DNA from: Psoroptes ovis
Lineage: Eukaryota > Arthropoda > Arachnida > Sarcoptiformes > Psoroptidae
Direction: 5' to 3'
Assembly: GCA_002943765.1 (NCBI GenBank)
Contig: PQWQ01000009.1
Span: 372,001-436,000 of the forward strand
DNA length: 64,000 nucleotides
The notes below the pieces were generated by a model. That model was given only the letters and a program-made list of their open reading frames with translations. It ran no database searches and had not been told where the DNA came from. Position numbers and translations under genes: made by a program. This document shows, piece by piece, positions 61,180 through 64,000 of this stretch; within the stretch, counting starts at the first letter, position 1, and each line of letters begins with the position of its first letter.

Positions 61180-61273
61180 TTATATGTTAGGTTGTCCGGA
61201 AAGTTCTGGCCAATTTTGATGAGCAACTCTATCGATTAAACGGAATGAACTTTCCGGACGCCCTAACACATAA
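61180..61273. mobile_element. Short mariner-like hairpin (MITE)
   Basis: A 94-bp palindromic element. The left end TTAGGTTGTCCGGAAAGTTC and the reverse complement of the right end TTAGGGCGTCCGGAAAGTTC match at 18 of 20 positions, and the pairing extends outward into TTATxTG. TTAGGTTGxCCxxAAAGTT is the hallmark of mariner terminal repeats. Only about 40 bases separate the ends, so there is no transposase. Confidence 0.75.
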
Positions 61274-63183
61274 CTTTTTTTTTTGCTCCATATAACCATC
61301 TTGGGAATTGATTTGTATTTATTGTTATTATTTATTATTATTTATTTATTTATCATTTACTACATTCAATATTCATTGTTATTATTATTATCAGCATCAT
61401 CATATTGAAAGTAATGATAATAATTGTAATAATAAATACAAAAATATTGAAAATATAAATAATATTTCATAATAAAAACATTTATATTTGTGATTGAATA
61501 TCAACCATAGTATTCAATGTAATAGTTTTCAATAGTTTTTATTTGTATTATATGAAGTAATATTTGAATCAACTTGAAAATAACTTAAATAAATGAATAA
61601 ATGATTTCGACTTGAAAACTAAATAATAAAATACAATAAAGTTAATCTATTTCATTACATTGTTGTTGTTCATTACATCCATTCATTCATTTATTTATTT
61701 ATTTATTTGGTGATAAAATGAAATGAAAAATATTTATTTATTTATTTGTTTACTGTCTATGAATGGTTTGAGTTTTCCTTTGATTTTCTTTTCCATTTGC
61801 TTCTTTATCGAGACAATCTAATGTCCTTTAGAAAAAAATAATAATAATAGCAATAGCTGCAATTGCATTTCGAAAATTTTATCTATCCAATTCATCTTTC
61901 AATTTGTTTTTCGTAATTTTATATAAATTAATGAATATGAATAACAGTTCATCAGAAAATGTGTGTATAATTCAATTCTTCGATAGAGATGAAATAGATG
62001 TCCTTATTCTTTCGATTTGAATTTAAATGCTTTTTTTCTAAGGATTTTTATACTCAGAATTCTTTCAAATAATAAAAATAATACAAATGGTTTCGATAAC
62101 GAATTATTTTCAGTGTTTTTTAATCCATTTAATTGATTGTGATCAAATGTGATCATTTCCATTTTGCACTTGTCTCCATTTTGGCTTTTATTTTACTTGA
62201 AACCAATCTATTTTATTTTTCTTTCGAAAAATAAATATCACAGTCTATTCATTTATTTTGATTACAAAATTAAGACGTAATTTCAAGTCTGGTAAAACAC
62301 TAGAAAAAAAAATTCACATGTAAATAACATTTAAATTCAATGAAAAAAAAAATAAACCCAAATAAATAATTATCCAAACGTATGTCCATTAATTATTATG
62401 ATACATATAATACATTCAACTCATTCATTAAATGAATTAACGAATATTTTCATCGTTGTTAGCAATTCATTTGTCTGATGATGATAATAATGATAATTGA
62501 TTTCCATTCTCTGATAATCAATTTAAAATTGAAAAATGGTGCAAAAGTAATAGAAATTAATCGTATGTCAGGAGAATTTTTTTTTTTTTTTTGAAAATGA
62601 CTTTGAATTTTCTTATTTAAAATTTGAAAAAAAGGATTTCCATTTCGATTCAATTCAAAATCATTGACAGTGATGCCCGATTCATTTGCTCAATTGAAAC
62701 AAACGAAATTTCCCCATAAAAAAAAAATCAAAATTAATTCTTTAAATTCTATGATTCACCGAATCTCATTTCTATTTCGGAGAAAGTAAAAATTCAATGT
62801 TTTCAACCAAATCGAATCAGTATATAATTACTGATGAACGTACGATTCATTTTGCTTTGTAAAACTTGCATTCATTTCAATTCAATTCAAATTGAATTCA
62901 TTTTTCAGTGTTCTCTCCGATACAAATAATCAGTAATGAGAATTTCTTCTTTCATTTTGTTTTATTTCCATTCGTTTATTTCAATTCAATTTTCGAAAAA
63001 TTTTTTCTTTGAATGAAAACTAATTCTTTTCTATTTCGAAATGATCAAATTGTAAATTTCTATTACATAGAGAACATAAAAAAATAGAATAAAATAATCA
63101 TTAAATTCACAAACCACAAAATATTCTATTTCAACCATCATCATTATATTATATTTTCAATTTATTCAATCTAATTCATTTCC

Positions 63184-63209
63184 ATTCATTCATTCATTCA
63201 TTCATTCAT
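63184..63209. repeat. (ATTC)n microsatellite
   Basis: Repeated CATT/ATTC tetramers. The same tetramer recurs at many places in the window (for example near 18240-18267 and 29423-29445), a compositional signature of this genome. Confidence 0.8.
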
Positions 63210-64000
63210 CCAATGAAAAAAAATGTGTGTGTTCAATTCAAGCGTATAATACGCAATAATTTCAGGAAACGGAATCAAATTGATTTGATTACAATTGAAT
63301 TTAGCTTTTTTTTGGAAATTCAATTGAATCATTGTTCTTTTTTTGGTTCACAGTTTTCCCGTATTCATTTCTCATATTGACCATTTTGATAATGAAAAAA
63401 AAATAACAAAACAATCATTCACTGATTTATTGAACCTTGTTGTTGTCGTTGTTCACACTTATTCACACATTTATATGGACAAAATGTATGGTCGATTATC
63501 ATTATTCTATTATTCGTTCATACATTTGTTTTTATTCAATTTTCAATTCCGTTTTAAATTTTCATCGTCGTAAATGTCACCACCATTGAATCATTGAATA
63601 AAAGTTAAATTCATTCAGAGCCAAAAGAGACAGCAATGTTTACCATTATTTCGAATAAATCAATCGTTTATTTATTTTTTATTTTATTCACATTTTTTCA
63701 CTGCTCGTTTTGCTTTCCATTCATTCAACCATTCGCATGTTTTTCTCGCATTTCATTTCACATTTCATTTTGAGAATGTGAAATTCCATTGAATTTGAAT
63801 TGTGTGTAACAATAACAAAAATAGAAAAAGAGCAAATAAAATAAAATCAATTTAAAAATTTTTTCAGTTATTGAAATAAATAAATATAAATAATAACAAA
63901 CAAACAAAGAGGGTGAAGAGAATCGATATTTTCTCTCCAACATTTTAACGCCAGGAATTTTTTTTTTTTTCGTAAAATTTTTGTTTGTTTTTTTTTTGCA

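Larger units (their letters stand above)
58030..64000. other. Intron 11 of the Sidestep-like gene (continues beyond window)
   Basis: After the donor CCCG|GTAGGT at 58029 no further Ig-like exon with a phase-1 acceptor was found before the window ends. The region is AT-rich with AAT, ATTC (63184-63209) and A/T runs, and it contains one mariner-like hairpin (61180-61273). Confidence 0.5.

Noticed and set aside
63240..63310. Possible exon 12 after TTTCAG at about 63265
   Set aside because: In the phase required by exon 11 it meets a stop within eight codons, and it has no Ig-like residues.
1..64000. CRISPR arrays, bacterial operons, rRNA
   Set aside because: The direct repeats present are microsatellites or coding repeats without unique spacers. 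Nothing resembles rRNA, and the spliced genes mark this as eukaryotic DNA.

Overview
The window looks like nuclear DNA of an arthropod, most likely an astigmatid (dust-mite-like) mite. It is strongly AT-rich by eye, crowded with T/A runs and ATTC, GAT/ATC, AAT and CA microsatellites. Genes are spliced with GT-AG introns, and the proteins are typical metazoan families (PAN/ZP matrix protein, Sidestep-type Ig adhesion protein, MAM-like secreted proteins). The mite assignment is inference from composition and gene style. No prokaryotic operon, CRISPR array or convincing RNA gene was found.

Layout. 1-6792 is gene-poor, with one short coding-like island (5731-5910, minus). 6793-9679 (+) is a complete eight-exon gene for a 754-residue PAN/apple plus zona pellucida (ZP) membrane protein with a penta-arginine furin site. 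Convergent to it, 10068-11794 (-) is a two-exon gene for a 555-residue single-pass membrane protein with EB/EGF-like cysteine modules. From 14748 to beyond the right edge runs a very large (+) gene for a Sidestep-like immunoglobulin protein. Eleven exons are visible; exons 2-11 (29988-58029) form one continuous phase-consistent reading frame, and exon 1 (14748-15567) is a probable signal-peptide exon. The 3' end lies outside the window.

The large introns of this gene hold other things. Intron 1 contains two single-exon minus-strand genes (23714-24595 and 25278-27929). They encode secreted paralogs sharing a six-cysteine MAM-like C-terminal domain but with unrelated N-terminal spacers, one proline-rich and one made of long tandem repeats. 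Intron 9 contains an intact-looking LTR retrotransposon (47437-52094) with LTRs that appear identical, a 4-bp target duplication, gag and pol. Its gag resembles BEL/Pao (DUF1759 type), its pol is Ty3/Gypsy, and the two are joined by a canonical -1 slippery heptamer. Two short mariner-like hairpins (MITEs) and several isolated GC-richer islands complete the picture.

All exon structures were worked out by eye from splice sites, reading phase and domain continuity. No similarity search could be run.
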